DNA of 8,362 nt from CBDUZS01 sp965371785 (GTDB lineage: Bacteria > Fermentibacterota > Fermentibacteria > Fermentibacterales > JCC-6): positions 1 to 8,362 of the forward strand of contig CBDUZS010000087.1 in NCBI GenBank assembly GCA_965371785.1, given 5' to 3'. Within the stretch, counting starts at the first letter, position 1. Every line of letters begins with the position of its first letter. Below the pieces are notes generated by a model, which searched no databases, had not been told where the DNA came from, and worked only from the letters and a program-made list of their open reading frames with translations. A program made the translations under genes and the position numbers. This document shows positions 1 through 6,500 of this stretch, piece by piece.

Positions 1-411
1 ACCTCGCACGGCGTATGCCTTTGCATAGTCCGGATCGAGTTCTAATGCCTGTGAAAGCAGCTCCTGCCCTCGTTCGATATCACCTGAAATGATCGACACG
101 GTTGCCAGTCCAACGTGTGCTCCAGCATGTTCCGGATCCAGCACCAGAGTTGTTTCCCAGTCGCTGAGAGCTTTTTCCACGTCGTCCAGATGAGAGTAGG
201 CAATGCCCCGTTTGAAAAATGCCTCAACACATGTGGGATCCAGTTCGATTGCATCTGTATAGGTGCTGATCGCATCCTCGAAATCATTTGCTTCGTATTG
301 TCCCTCAGCCTGTTCGAGAAGTGCTTCGACCTGAGCATCAGCACCGAATGAAGTGGCAACGGACAAAAGCATGAGTGCGATCCAGAGAAAGTATTTTTCC
401 AGACATTTCAT
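1..411 (-). CDS. Exported TPR-repeat protein, C-terminus beyond the left window edge
   Basis: Reading the minus strand from an ATG at 411 gives 137 residues with no stop before the window edge, so the gene is partial. The N-terminus is a signal peptide: basic residues at 2 and 6, a hydrophobic stretch at 8-20, and a likely signal peptidase I site after Ser-Phe-Gly (21-23). TPR units follow at about 28-60, 61-94, 95-128 and from 129 on, recognised by the repeated A-I/L-x-L-D-P ends. TPR proteins are protein-protein interaction scaffolds; the partner is unknown. An AGAGGGA ribosome binding site lies at 416-422. The protein aligns without gaps to the product of the next gene (577-1272), about 61 of 137 residues identical by hand count, so the two are tandem paralogues. 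It probably acts in the periplasm or outside the cell. Coding status is secure because the repeat pattern and the paralogy agree; function is not known. Confidence 0.88.
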   Translation of the reverse strand, partial: MKCLEKYFLWIALMLLSVATSFGADAQVEALLEQAEGQYEANDFEDAISTYTDAIELDPTCVEAFFKRGIAYSHLDDVEKALSDWETTLVLDPEHAGAHVGLATVSIISGDIERGQELLSQALELDPDYAKAYAVRG

Positions 412-576
412 GAGTTCCCTCTTTCCATGCGAAGTCAGGAGTACATGTTAATGATGTTTATTCCTGTATGATTAATATCCTCAGTAACAAAGCCATGCAT
501 TACCACCATCCTGATTGCTGTTGAAGACAATGACAAGCCCTGTTTTTCTCACCACTCTCCCCGGGGGTTTCCTGAT
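412..576. other. Intergenic region between the two TPR paralogues
   Basis: This is a 165-base gap. The part nearest the downstream gene (about 421-480) is AT-rich (about 35% GC by hand count), unlike the flanking coding sequence, so it may carry a separate minus-strand promoter for the gene starting at 411. I could not find a convincing -35/-10 pair. A self-complementary CCCCGGGG at 559-566 lies just past the stop of the 577-1272 gene. It has no loop and no U-tract, so I do not call a terminator. Confidence 0.4.
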
Positions 577-1272
577 TTACTCCACTACACCCAGTAATGC
601 AGCACTCTCGAAGTCAGCATCGGCTTCAGTGAAGTTACCCAGGGCTTCATGGACAACCCCCCTGCAGAAGTAAGCGTCGCCGTTATTCGGGTCGAATTCG
701 ATTGCCAGTGTGTAATCGGCAATCGCTTCAGTAAAGCCGCCAAGAGTACTGTAGCAATTGCCCCTGTTCAAGTATGCATCGGAATAATCCGGAGCGAGTT
801 CGATTACCCTGTCATAGTCTTCGATTGCCAGGTCGTACTCACCCATGTACGTACGTATGTATCCCCTGTTGTTGAAGGCATAGCCATTCCCTGGGTCCAG
901 CTCAATTGCGGTGTCGAAGTCAGCCATGGCTTCCTCGTAATGACCAACCATACCGAACAAGGTCGCGCGGTCGGTGTAGGCATTTGCGAAAGAGGGATCG
1001 AGAGCTATTGCATTGTCGTAGTCACTTATGGCTCTCTCTACGTCTCCCGTGAGACTTATCGCTCTGGCCCGGAAGAAGTATGCATCTGCGTACGAAGGAT
1101 CCAGCTCGATAGCTTCTGTAAGCGTGCTGATAGCATTCATGTATTCTCCCGCATCAGATTCCTCAGCAGCCTTCTCGAGGAGGGCTTCCACCTGAGCGTC
1201 GGAGCCAAAAGCAATAGCACAGGATGGAACGAGCAAAACGATCCAGAGAACATGTTTTTGAGTACAGATCAT
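577..1272 (-). CDS. Exported TPR-repeat protein, complete
   Basis: This is a 231-residue protein. Residues 1-23 form a signal peptide (basic residues at 6-7, hydrophobic core 8-22, probable cleavage after Ala-Phe-Gly). A Cys at 18 is preceded by Val-Pro-Ser, which fits a lipobox poorly, so I favour soluble export over a lipoprotein. The mature part is about six consecutive 34-residue TPR units, at roughly 28-60, 61-94, 95-128, 129-162, 163-196 and 197-229. Each carries the typical small/aromatic spacing (for example A-Y-x-x-R-G, then A-I-x-D-Y/F, then A-I-E-L-D-P). The array fills the protein with no catalytic domain, so the role is presumably scaffolding or assembly in the periplasm. A GAGAAGG ribosome binding site at 1276-1282 supports the ATG at 1272. 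The gene lies 62 bases after the hydrolase gene and upstream of its truncated-by-window paralogue, so co-transcription is possible but not shown. Confidence 0.93.
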   Translation of the reverse strand: MICTQKHVLWIVLLVPSCAIAFGSDAQVEALLEKAAEESDAGEYMNAISTLTEAIELDPSYADAYFFRARAISLTGDVERAISDYDNAIALDPSFANAYTDRATLFGMVGHYEEAMADFDTAIELDPGNGYAFNNRGYIRTYMGEYDLAIEDYDRVIELAPDYSDAYLNRGNCYSTLGGFTEAIADYTLAIEFDPNNGDAYFCRGVVHEALGNFTEADADFESAALLGVVE

Positions 1273-1334
1273 AGGCCTTCTCTTTTCATTGAATTTGAAA
1301 TCACGTGCATACTTTAGTCATACCGGTAAGATCT

Positions 1335-2111
1335 TCAGTTGTCTCCCCGAATGAACTCTCCCAGCACCCTGTAGTACTGCGGATAATCCTGTACATCGTT
1401 GTGAGTCGCGCCCTCTATGACGACTACTTCCAGAATGTCCTGGTCGAATTCCGAGATAAGTCTCTCCGTTGACCTGCGGGGAACTACCTCGTCCCGCCCT
1501 GCTACGATGATAAGCGTCCGTGCGGTGATGTTCTCTGCCCTGCTTGCGGAGTCGAAGCGGTCTTTCAGCATGAGCCTTATCGGAAAGACAGGATACGCCG
1601 ACTGGGCTACGCTCACCATGTTGTCGAAAGGTTCTATCAGAACCAGCCTGTTCACATCTCTTTGCGATGCAAGATAGGAGGCCACCCCTGCTCCGATGCT
1701 TCTGCCGATTACGGAGACCTTCTCATGGCTCTGTGATACATGGTCGTAGATTGCCAGGGCATCTGCGTACAGGCCTTCCTCCGTTGGCGAGCCGTCGCTC
1801 TCCCCGTAGCCTCTGTAGTTGATAAGGTATACGGTCTTATCTTCGAATACATCGTTGAAATCAGGGATGCTGTACTCAGGTCTCTCGGCGTTTCCGCCGA
1901 AGTAGATGATAGCATCAAACCTGCCCTCGTTCAGTACCCATCCCCTGAGGGTGATTTCACCACTGATTATCTCAACAGGTTTTTCTGCAGTGTAGAGTGC
2001 CCCCTGCTGAGGGAAGTAGATAAAGGCTCTCTGGTTCAGATACATGTAGACACCGATTGCCAGGTAAGCAATCAGCGCTATCAGAATAATGGTTATGAAA
2101 GTTCTCCTCAT
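1335..2111 (-). CDS. Membrane-anchored alpha/beta hydrolase, BEM46/YfhR/ABHD13-like
   Basis: This is a 258-residue protein. Residues 4-24 are a hydrophobic helix after Arg2-Arg3, best read as an uncleaved N-terminal anchor with the catalytic domain outside the cytoplasm. Alpha/beta-hydrolase landmarks appear in order: F-G-G-N-A-E at 71-76 (the position of the family's H-G-N-A-G oxyanion segment); N-Y-R-G-Y-G at 98-103 followed by S-x-G-x-P-T-E-E-G; the nucleophile elbow G-R-S-I-G with Ser138; P-F-D-N-M at 161-165; G-R-D-E-V-V-P with acid Asp207; and A-T-H-N-D with His237. The triad Ser138/Asp207/His237 is therefore complete. This set and the length match the BEM46/YfhR/ABHD13 group, serine hydrolases of mostly unknown substrate. 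No strong Shine-Dalgarno precedes the ATG. The gene begins 27 bases after the radical SAM gene ends, so the two are probably one transcription unit. Confidence 0.92.
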   Translation of the reverse strand: MRRTFITIILIALIAYLAIGVYMYLNQRAFIYFPQQGALYTAEKPVEIISGEITLRGWVLNEGRFDAIIYFGGNAERPEYSIPDFNDVFEDKTVYLINYRGYGESDGSPTEEGLYADALAIYDHVSQSHEKVSVIGRSIGAGVASYLASQRDVNRLVLIEPFDNMVSVAQSAYPVFPIRLMLKDRFDSASRAENITARTLIIVAGRDEVVPRRSTERLISEFDQDILEVVVIEGATHNDVQDYPQYYRVLGEFIRGDN

Positions 2112-2138
2112 CGAAAATTGCTTATCAAGACTTGCTCG

Positions 2139-3239
2139 TCACCACGTTTTTTTCAGCACACGTGCGTAGCCCCCACCTGAACCCTTAGAGGGCAGCTTAT
2201 TCCTCAGGTACAGCGTCGCCCACTTCTGCCTTGCGATGCTCATGAAGTGATAGAGATGGTCATTCACACGACTGCCGTAGTGCTCTGCGAGATATCCCCA
2301 GGTAACACCCTCCAGCAGCTTTATCGGAAGGGGGAGCTTTCTGGCATACTCCTCTACAAAGGGCATCAGTCCACGCTCATCGAGTGTTCCAAGCTCGAGG
2401 AACGGAAGGAACTCCGCGGGGGGCGCGCTGTCACATCCACCGGCGTAGTAAACCCTGTGGTCGCTGAATACATCCATGAGCACGTTGTTGAAGAGAGGCT
2501 CGGAAACCTGGCGGCTGCTCAGTTCGTTGTTGCCAAGTATATCCTCCATGCACTGGCGTTCCGATCTCCACTGCCGGGGGTCGAGCGGGAGCTTCTCGAG
2601 GTCTTTCTCGACAGGGCGCAGTTCGTCTGCTGCTCCCCTGCCGAGCCAGTTGAATACGGTGGCGTTCACTTCGGAGCTTTTCCTGCCGTGTTTTCTGATC
2701 GTGTCGATGATCGTTGGCACCTTGTCCACTATCTCACTTCGAACCATGACGTCTGCAGTCCAGTTGATGTCATGCTCCTCCGCTCTCTCGATCGTTCTGA
2801 TGAGGTCCCTGTAGGCGCGTCTTCTCCCGACGGTTGCATCATGGTCCCAGCCCAGGCCGTGGAAGATCATCTGAATATTGTCCATCCCTGCATCCTTGAG
2901 CCTTCTCCATCCGGCATCATCAAGCCGGGACAGACCAAAGCAGTTCGACACGAAGAAGTAGTCGTCCCAGAGAAGGCCGAGCTCAGACTGTTTCTCGAAG
3001 ATCTCCAGGAACTGAGGATGCAGCGTAGGCTCGTAAAGGTAGAAGAGCGCGGTCATGGGGAGGTGCTTCTTCAGCTCCGCTGCCTGCTCGAGGATCCTGG
3101 TCATCTCCCCGTAGCTCATCATCGCGGAGCCCGGCTTGCCGAAGGAGTGGCAGTGACTGCACTCGTTCACACAGGGCATGCCGTGGATACGGAGCTGAAA
3201 CCCCTTCAAGTCTCTCAGTCGATGTCTGTCTTCAGTCAA
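2139..3239 (-). CDS. Radical SAM superfamily protein, function unknown
   Basis: This is a 366-residue protein from a TTG start. Cys23, Cys27 and Cys30 form the CX3CX2C motif that binds the [4Fe-4S] cluster and S-adenosylmethionine in radical SAM enzymes. Y-L-Y-E-P-T-L-H-P at 67-75 sits where the family's G-G-E-P motif lies; the Glu-Pro is kept but the glycines are not. F-H-G-L-G at 126-130 followed by H-D-x-x-x-G-R at 133-139 resembles a segment seen in other uncharacterised radical SAM proteins. A full SPASM-type multi-Cys C-terminus is absent; other cysteines are at 100, 230 and 269. Substrate is unknown. The frame stays open upstream of the TTG to the end of the carbonic-anhydrase-like gene but has no ATG or GTG in it, and the TTG has only a weak GGAAA ahead of it, so the start is uncertain. 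The gene ends 27 bases before the hydrolase gene, suggesting a shared transcript. Confidence 0.88.
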   Translation of the reverse strand: MTEDRHRLRDLKGFQLRIHGMPCVNECSHCHSFGKPGSAMMSYGEMTRILEQAAELKKHLPMTALFYLYEPTLHPQFLEIFEKQSELGLLWDDYFFVSNCFGLSRLDDAGWRRLKDAGMDNIQMIFHGLGWDHDATVGRRRAYRDLIRTIERAEEHDINWTADVMVRSEIVDKVPTIIDTIRKHGRKSSEVNATVFNWLGRGAADELRPVEKDLEKLPLDPRQWRSERQCMEDILGNNELSSRQVSEPLFNNVLMDVFSDHRVYYAGGCDSAPPAEFLPFLELGTLDERGLMPFVEEYARKLPLPIKLLEGVTWGYLAEHYGSRVNDHLYHFMSIARQKWATLYLRNKLPSKGSGGGYARVLKKTW

Positions 3240-3325
3240 ATGTTTCCGATCATTCCAGTTCAGCTGCCGGTTGCCGACGCTGATGGACAGCGGGTCCCAA
3301 TCTGGGGAAACACGTTGTAAACCAT

Positions 3326-3709
3326 TTAATTACTTCCTATGACTTCGTGGATGTCCCAGTTCCCGTCAATCCACAATCCAATAATATCAACCCCATCGTA
3401 TTGCTTGCGAAGAAACTGTATTGCCTTTTGTATGTGAAGAATCTGATCGTTTTCAGGCGCCGGGTTTCCGGCACAATCGTGATGACCGACGACGGCAACT
3501 CCCACAGAATTGTGTTTCTCGATTGAGATTTTCAGTCTTTCTAGAATAGCCTGGCCAGATGTACTGTCTCTCTCTTCCGACAGAATCAGATTCGGACCGG
3601 CTTCCGTAATGGAGTCAACGTATTCAGCATTGAATCGCTTTTGCAGATACCTGATCACAGGTAATTGAACCCGCCCATCCATGCAGTTGATAACGGTACA
3701 GAATCGCAT
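3326..3709 (-). CDS. Small beta-carbonic-anhydrase-like protein
   Basis: This is a 127-residue cytoplasmic protein with no signal peptide. It shows both zinc-site motifs of beta-class carbonic anhydrases: C-M-D-G-R at 9-13 (Cys9 as ligand, Asp11/Arg13 as the catalytic dyad) and H-H-D-C-A-G at 76-81 (His76 and Cys79 as ligands). Beta-class enzymes catalyse CO2 plus water to bicarbonate plus proton. At 127 residues it is much shorter than typical members of about 200 and lacks their N-terminal arm and C-terminal extension. It resembles a compact carbonic-anhydrase-like group that I recall from Clostridia and other anaerobes. Activity is therefore likely but unproven. An AAGAGGA ribosome binding site at 3717-3723, seven bases from the ATG, supports the start. 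GC is about 46% by hand count, against about 55-60% in sampled lines of the radical SAM gene, hinting at separate ancestry or transfer. It has 163 bases of upstream space, so it may have its own promoter. Confidence 0.92.
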   Translation of the reverse strand: MRFCTVINCMDGRVQLPVIRYLQKRFNAEYVDSITEAGPNLILSEERDSTSGQAILERLKISIEKHNSVGVAVVGHHDCAGNPAPENDQILHIQKAIQFLRKQYDGVDIIGLWIDGNWDIHEVIGSN

Positions 3710-3778
3710 ATCGTTTTCCTCTTGCAGTCAGCAAGCATGTTTCACGGCTGTATTCTGCTGATGACGCGCTGAATGCCC

Positions 3779-3841
3779 CGGCAGCCCTTTCCGGCTTACG
3801 GCTATCATAGGAACTGGAGGGCGGCGTGTCGGGGGCTGCCG
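3779..3841. repeat. 9-bp perfect inverted repeat in the gap upstream of the carbonic-anhydrase-like gene
   Basis: CGGCAGCCC at 3779-3787 is exactly complementary to GGGCTGCCG at 3833-3841, with two further G-T pairs possible inward and a loop of about 41 bases. It lies between the stop at 3873 and the ATG at 3709 on the minus strand. It is not followed by a T-run in either direction, so it is not a standard intrinsic terminator. It could be an RNA structure in the leader or trailer, or a chance pairing. Confidence 0.45.
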
Positions 3842-3872
3842 TCACAGTGTAATGCATTTCCGGAATCCTGAT

Positions 3873-5036
3873 TTACGATTCGAGGAATTCCTCGTACGGA
3901 ACGAACATTCCAGATACCGGCTGCCACCAGATGATCTCTCCCCTGTCGTAGACCCTGAACCTGTCAACTACCGGCGCGGTGTTCGGATCACCATGGCCAC
4001 CCGGTCTGTGAACCTCTCTGATCGCAATATCGTAGTAGTCGCGGAAGGCATCATCGGACAGGTTGTCCAGGTACGCGATGCTGAAGGAAACTCCTTCCGG
4101 GAACGTGCTCCCGCACTTGCCGCTGATGGACAGTGTCGAGATCAGCAAATCAACTGCTTCGTTCTCGTTGTGGACCACAACCGGAATTGCCGATGAATGT
4201 GCTTCTTCCGGTACGTTCAGCCAGCTGTAAGGCATCTCTCCGTAAAAGGAGCGGACCCTGTAACCGAATTCGATTATGTCGTCCTCGATGAGTGCAACCC
4301 ATATATCGACGTCACCCTCCCTGTCCTCGGGGTCGGGCAGTTTGTGGAGCAGGTACATCCTGCCCGGTTCCTCGAACACATTGAATCCTTCTTCGAGGCT
4401 GAACCCCCGGAGAAGGTCCACGGCACCGTCAAAGAACGTCTTTGCTGACTGTCCTTCTCTCCTCCAGGCTCTGAGCTCTACCGTACCGAGGTACGTATCC
4501 TCCCATTCGTCGACTGACCAGCCAGGGGGATTCGCGGTGATTCTGACAGCGTTCTCCCACTCGTCAGCATCATCCGGACCATGGTCAGCCCACTCGACTC
4601 CCCAGCTTTCTGGAACCTCAGCCTGGTGAGTGAAATCCTGCGTTGGTGGAAACAGACCCAGCAGATCCTGGAAATCCTCCGCCTGCGGGCGAGTAAGCTC
4701 CCACGTACGTTCAGGAGTTACATCGAGCACGTACGTGTCGGGATAGAGCCATAACGTTTCACAGGCTGCGCTTCCAGCTTCCCTCTGGTTGTCGAAAGGA
4801 CCCGAGAAGACGTACCAGAAAACCGGACCTGGTACGGCAATTCCGGGATAGAAGATGACCTGGACGGAGTGGCTGACAAAACTCTCCAGCTCCTCGACGA
4901 CCTCTACTGCCTCAGTTTCGGTTCCGACCGTAGTGTAGAGGGCTATCCAGCCGCTGATTCCGGTATTTCCGGCATCAGGTTCGAGCATGAGAGAAATGGT
5001 CAGTAAAAAACTCAGGATCATGATAAGCCTTCCCAT
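3873..5036 (-). CDS. Secreted protein with N-terminal SPOR-like domain, unknown C-terminus
   Basis: This is a 387-residue protein. Residues 1-18 look like a signal peptide (Arg3, hydrophobic stretch 4-18). Residues about 29-106 have a SPOR-like pattern: a first strand W-I-A-L-Y, a helix with repeated Ala/Val/Glu, then F-W-Y-V-F-S-G-P-F-D at 73-82, a helix, and Y-P-D-T-Y-V-L-D-V at 98-106. The G-P-F followed by an Ala-containing helix is the typical second half of SPOR domains, which bind denuded peptidoglycan glycans. This is my reading of a pattern and not a search result. The remaining 280 residues are acidic, Trp-rich and unrecognised. Two starts compete. The ATG at 5036 gives a basic signal-peptide n-region but has GGGA directly against it. 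The ATG at 5021 (residue 6) has GGGAAGG six bases upstream. It is the first minus-strand gene next to the divergent promoter region. Confidence 0.85.
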   Translation of the reverse strand: MGRLIMILSFLLTISLMLEPDAGNTGISGWIALYTTVGTETEAVEVVEELESFVSHSVQVIFYPGIAVPGPVFWYVFSGPFDNQREAGSAACETLWLYPDTYVLDVTPERTWELTRPQAEDFQDLLGLFPPTQDFTHQAEVPESWGVEWADHGPDDADEWENAVRITANPPGWSVDEWEDTYLGTVELRAWRREGQSAKTFFDGAVDLLRGFSLEEGFNVFEEPGRMYLLHKLPDPEDREGDVDIWVALIEDDIIEFGYRVRSFYGEMPYSWLNVPEEAHSSAIPVVVHNENEAVDLLISTLSISGKCGSTFPEGVSFSIAYLDNLSDDAFRDYYDIAIREVHRPGGHGDPNTAPVVDRFRVYDRGEIIWWQPVSGMFVPYEEFLES

Positions 5037-5040
5037 TCCC

Positions 5041-5051
5041 GGTGTTACACC
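5041..5051. promoter_or_regulatory. Palindrome GGTGTTACACC near the start of the 3873-5036 gene
   Basis: GGTGT-T-ACACC is a perfect 5+1+5 palindrome, five bases upstream of the minus-strand ATG at 5036. A palindromic TGTACA lies just beyond it at 5052-5057. It could be an operator or a small hairpin affecting the ribosome site; no regulator gene is visible nearby. Palindromes this short occur by chance. Confidence 0.25.
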
Positions 5052-5062
5052 TGTACACGGCT

Positions 5063-5091
5063 AATCTGCTCAACATGCATACCCCTGGCAA
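5063..5091 (-). promoter_or_regulatory. Possible sigma-70-type promoter for the minus-strand arm
   Basis: On the minus strand TTGCCA (5091-5086; 5 of 6 matches to the -35 consensus) is followed after 17 bases by CAGATT (5068-5063; 3 of 6 matches to the -10 consensus). The position, about 27 bases before the ATG at 5036, is suitable. The -10 is poor, and the host's consensus is unknown. Confidence 0.25.
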
Positions 5092-5131
5092 ACCCGTACT
5101 AATTCTCTGCCGGCGCCACCGAATCACATGC

Positions 5132-5160
5132 TTGCAGGAATGGGAGTCCGCAGTTATCTA
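5132..5160 (+). promoter_or_regulatory. Possible promoter for the plus-strand arm
   Basis: TTGCAG at 5132-5137 and TATCTA at 5155-5160 are separated by 17 bases and sit about 24 bases before the ATG at 5184. Each matches the sigma-70 consensus at only 3 of 6 positions, so spacing and location carry most of the support. Confidence 0.22.
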
Positions 5161-5172
5161 AACATGAACACT

Positions 5173-5177
5173 GGAGG
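5173..5177 (+). promoter_or_regulatory. Strong ribosome binding site for the DUF4424-like gene
   Basis: GGAGG lies six bases before the ATG at 5184 and fixes that start. The surrounding ACTGGAGGT is also found before the third gene of this arm (GGAGG at 7523-7527, five bases before the ATG at 7533). Confidence 0.75.
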
Positions 5178-5183
5178 TTTCTC

Positions 5184-6500
5184 ATGCACAGGTTTCCGAT
5201 ATTTCTCATTCCGGCTCTGCTTCTCTTTCTCGCAGATACGGCACTTTCAAACGGCGGCCCCATGGATGGCTCACATATCCTCAGCACTGGCAACATCACG
5301 TTCACAGAAATCGAAACCATCAGGCTTCTCGACGAATCGATAAGTTTCACAGTCGAGGGGGACTTCGTCGATGTCGAAGCCGTTTACACTCTTCTCAACG
5401 AAGGTGGAGCAACGGAAGTTGCCTACGCTTTTCCAGTCGATCATGCAGATATCTACTTCGGAGGTGACCTGGAGGAGTGGATTGATGACGAGATACCTTA
5501 CTTCAGAATTCTCACCGGCCCCGATCTGCTCGATGTGGAAACCGTTACGGCCCCCGATTCCTTCAAATGCTGCGTTGTCGATGACTACAGCCTCTGGGCA
5601 CGGCGGACCTGGTTCACCGCGCAGATTCCGTTCAGCTCAGGTGACACGAGCGTAGTGACTGTGCAGTACAGGTTCAAGACCCAGTTCGAGGATTTCGTTA
5701 CGAACAAAGACGTCTTACCGAGCATCACCAATCGCTACTTCAGGTACGTACTCAACCCGGCAGGTTACTGGAGTGACGGTATCGTCGAAGATTTTGGCTA
5801 CACAATCGATTTCTCCTCGGTTCTAGCGTCGGGCGGTGAAGTGATTTCGGTACCCGAATGCGGTACATGGATCTCGGAGGATGTTTTCTCGTTCGAATCG
5901 AACGATTTCGACATCCTTCATGCTGATTCAATCGAAGTCCTCTACGACATCGTTTCTCTGAAGATGTACCAGTACTTTTCCTCGTCCGCCCTGTCATCTC
6001 AACACCTGGAAGAGGTAAACGTATCCTCGACATTGCAGGGTGCTCCGGACTACTCGGTGGGGAATCTCTTCGACATGGACATGACCACGGCCTGGGTCGA
6101 GGGAGCTTCCGGTGACGGGACGGGTGAATGGATCGATATCGAGTTCGATGACGTAAGTGTGTATTCCATCGGAATCGTGAACGGATACATCAAGAACGAG
6201 ACTACGTACCGTGAGAACGCCAGGGTCAGGAAAGTGGAACTCGAAATCGTCATCGACGAAGACGGTCCCTACTACAACGAATGGAGTGAAGACCGCATCG
6301 AGGTAATCGAACTCCCTGACCTGTCCTGGGAGGAGATCGAGAACGGACATTTCGGATCATTCTTCGGGGAGCTGTACTTCGACGGTGGCGGCGGAGAAGG
6401 CATGGAGAGTATCAGGATCAAGGTGCTGGAAGTCTATCCTGGAACGGTATACGATGACCTCTGTGTTACCGAGCTGATCATCATGGGATACCCCTATTAA
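5184..6500 (+). CDS. Secreted DUF4424-like protein with C-terminal NADase-type glycan-binding domain
   Basis: This is a 438-residue protein. Residues 1-22 are a signal peptide (Arg3, hydrophobic 5-17, cleavage near Ala20-Ser22). The mature N-terminus starts N-G-G-P and continues with S-T-G-N-I at 34-38, I-x-L-L-D-E-S at 46-52 and V-x-Y-T-L-L-N-E-G at 67-75, then A-F-P at 82-84. This layout fits DUF4424, a family of exported proteins of unknown function. Residues about 275-437 match the NADase-type glycan-binding/F5/8C-like domain: N-L-F-D-M-D at 294-299, T-A-W-V-E-G at 302-307, G-D-G-T-G-E-W-I at 310-317, and I-V-N-G-Y-I-K at 331-337 followed by Y-R-E-N-A-R at 342-347. That domain is thought to bind carbohydrate, so the protein probably attaches to a glycan outside the cytoplasm. 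No catalytic residues are recognisable. It is the first gene of the plus-strand arm, with a strong GGAGG site, and its stop overlaps the inferred start of the next gene. Confidence 0.92.
   Translation: MHRFPIFLIPALLLFLADTALSNGGPMDGSHILSTGNITFTEIETIRLLDESISFTVEGDFVDVEAVYTLLNEGGATEVAYAFPVDHADIYFGGDLEEWIDDEIPYFRILTGPDLLDVETVTAPDSFKCCVVDDYSLWARRTWFTAQIPFSSGDTSVVTVQYRFKTQFEDFVTNKDVLPSITNRYFRYVLNPAGYWSDGIVEDFGYTIDFSSVLASGGEVISVPECGTWISEDVFSFESNDFDILHADSIEVLYDIVSLKMYQYFSSSALSSQHLEEVNVSSTLQGAPDYSVGNLFDMDMTTAWVEGASGDGTGEWIDIEFDDVSVYSIGIVNGYIKNETTYRENARVRKVELEIVIDEDGPYYNEWSEDRIEVIELPDLSWEEIENGHFGSFFGELYFDGGGGEGMESIRIKVLEVYPGTVYDDLCVTELIIMGYPY

Noticed and set aside
42..359. Minus-strand open frame of 105 codons
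   Set aside because: It is out of frame with the real TPR gene 1-411, which has a signal peptide, TPR motifs, a ribosome site and a paralogue next door.
555..572. CCCCCGGGG after the stop of the 577-1272 gene, as a terminator
   Set aside because: The palindrome has no loop and no U-run on the transcribed strand.
843..862. GTACGTACGTAT tract as a microsatellite or regulatory site
   Set aside because: It lies inside a TPR codon run for Ile/Arg-Thr-Tyr-Met. Similar GTACGT strings elsewhere in the window also fall in coding sequence at Tyr-Val/Val-Arg codons, so it is a codon effect.
649..1317. Open frame of 222 codons on the plus strand
   Set aside because: It is antisense to the TPR repeats at 577-1272. 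Its periodic Val/Ile/Cys-rich translation mirrors the TPR codon pattern.
2247..3320. Long open frame of 357 codons on the plus strand
   Set aside because: It lies antisense to the radical SAM gene, whose minus-strand frame has the CX3CX2C motif and coherent domain sequence. The plus-strand translation has no recognisable motif or signal, so it is a shadow of a GC-rich gene.
3624..3857. Minus-strand open frame of 77 codons spanning the gap upstream of the carbonic-anhydrase-like gene
   Set aside because: It overlaps the 5' end of a clearly coding gene in another frame. It has no ribosome site or motif, and its low-complexity Ser/Ala/Arg translation looks non-coding.
3300..3872. Integron cassette or attC-type boundaries around the carbonic-anhydrase-like gene
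   Set aside because: I found no GTTRRRY/RYYYAAC core pairs at either side; only one inverted repeat is present, and it lacks the attC layout.
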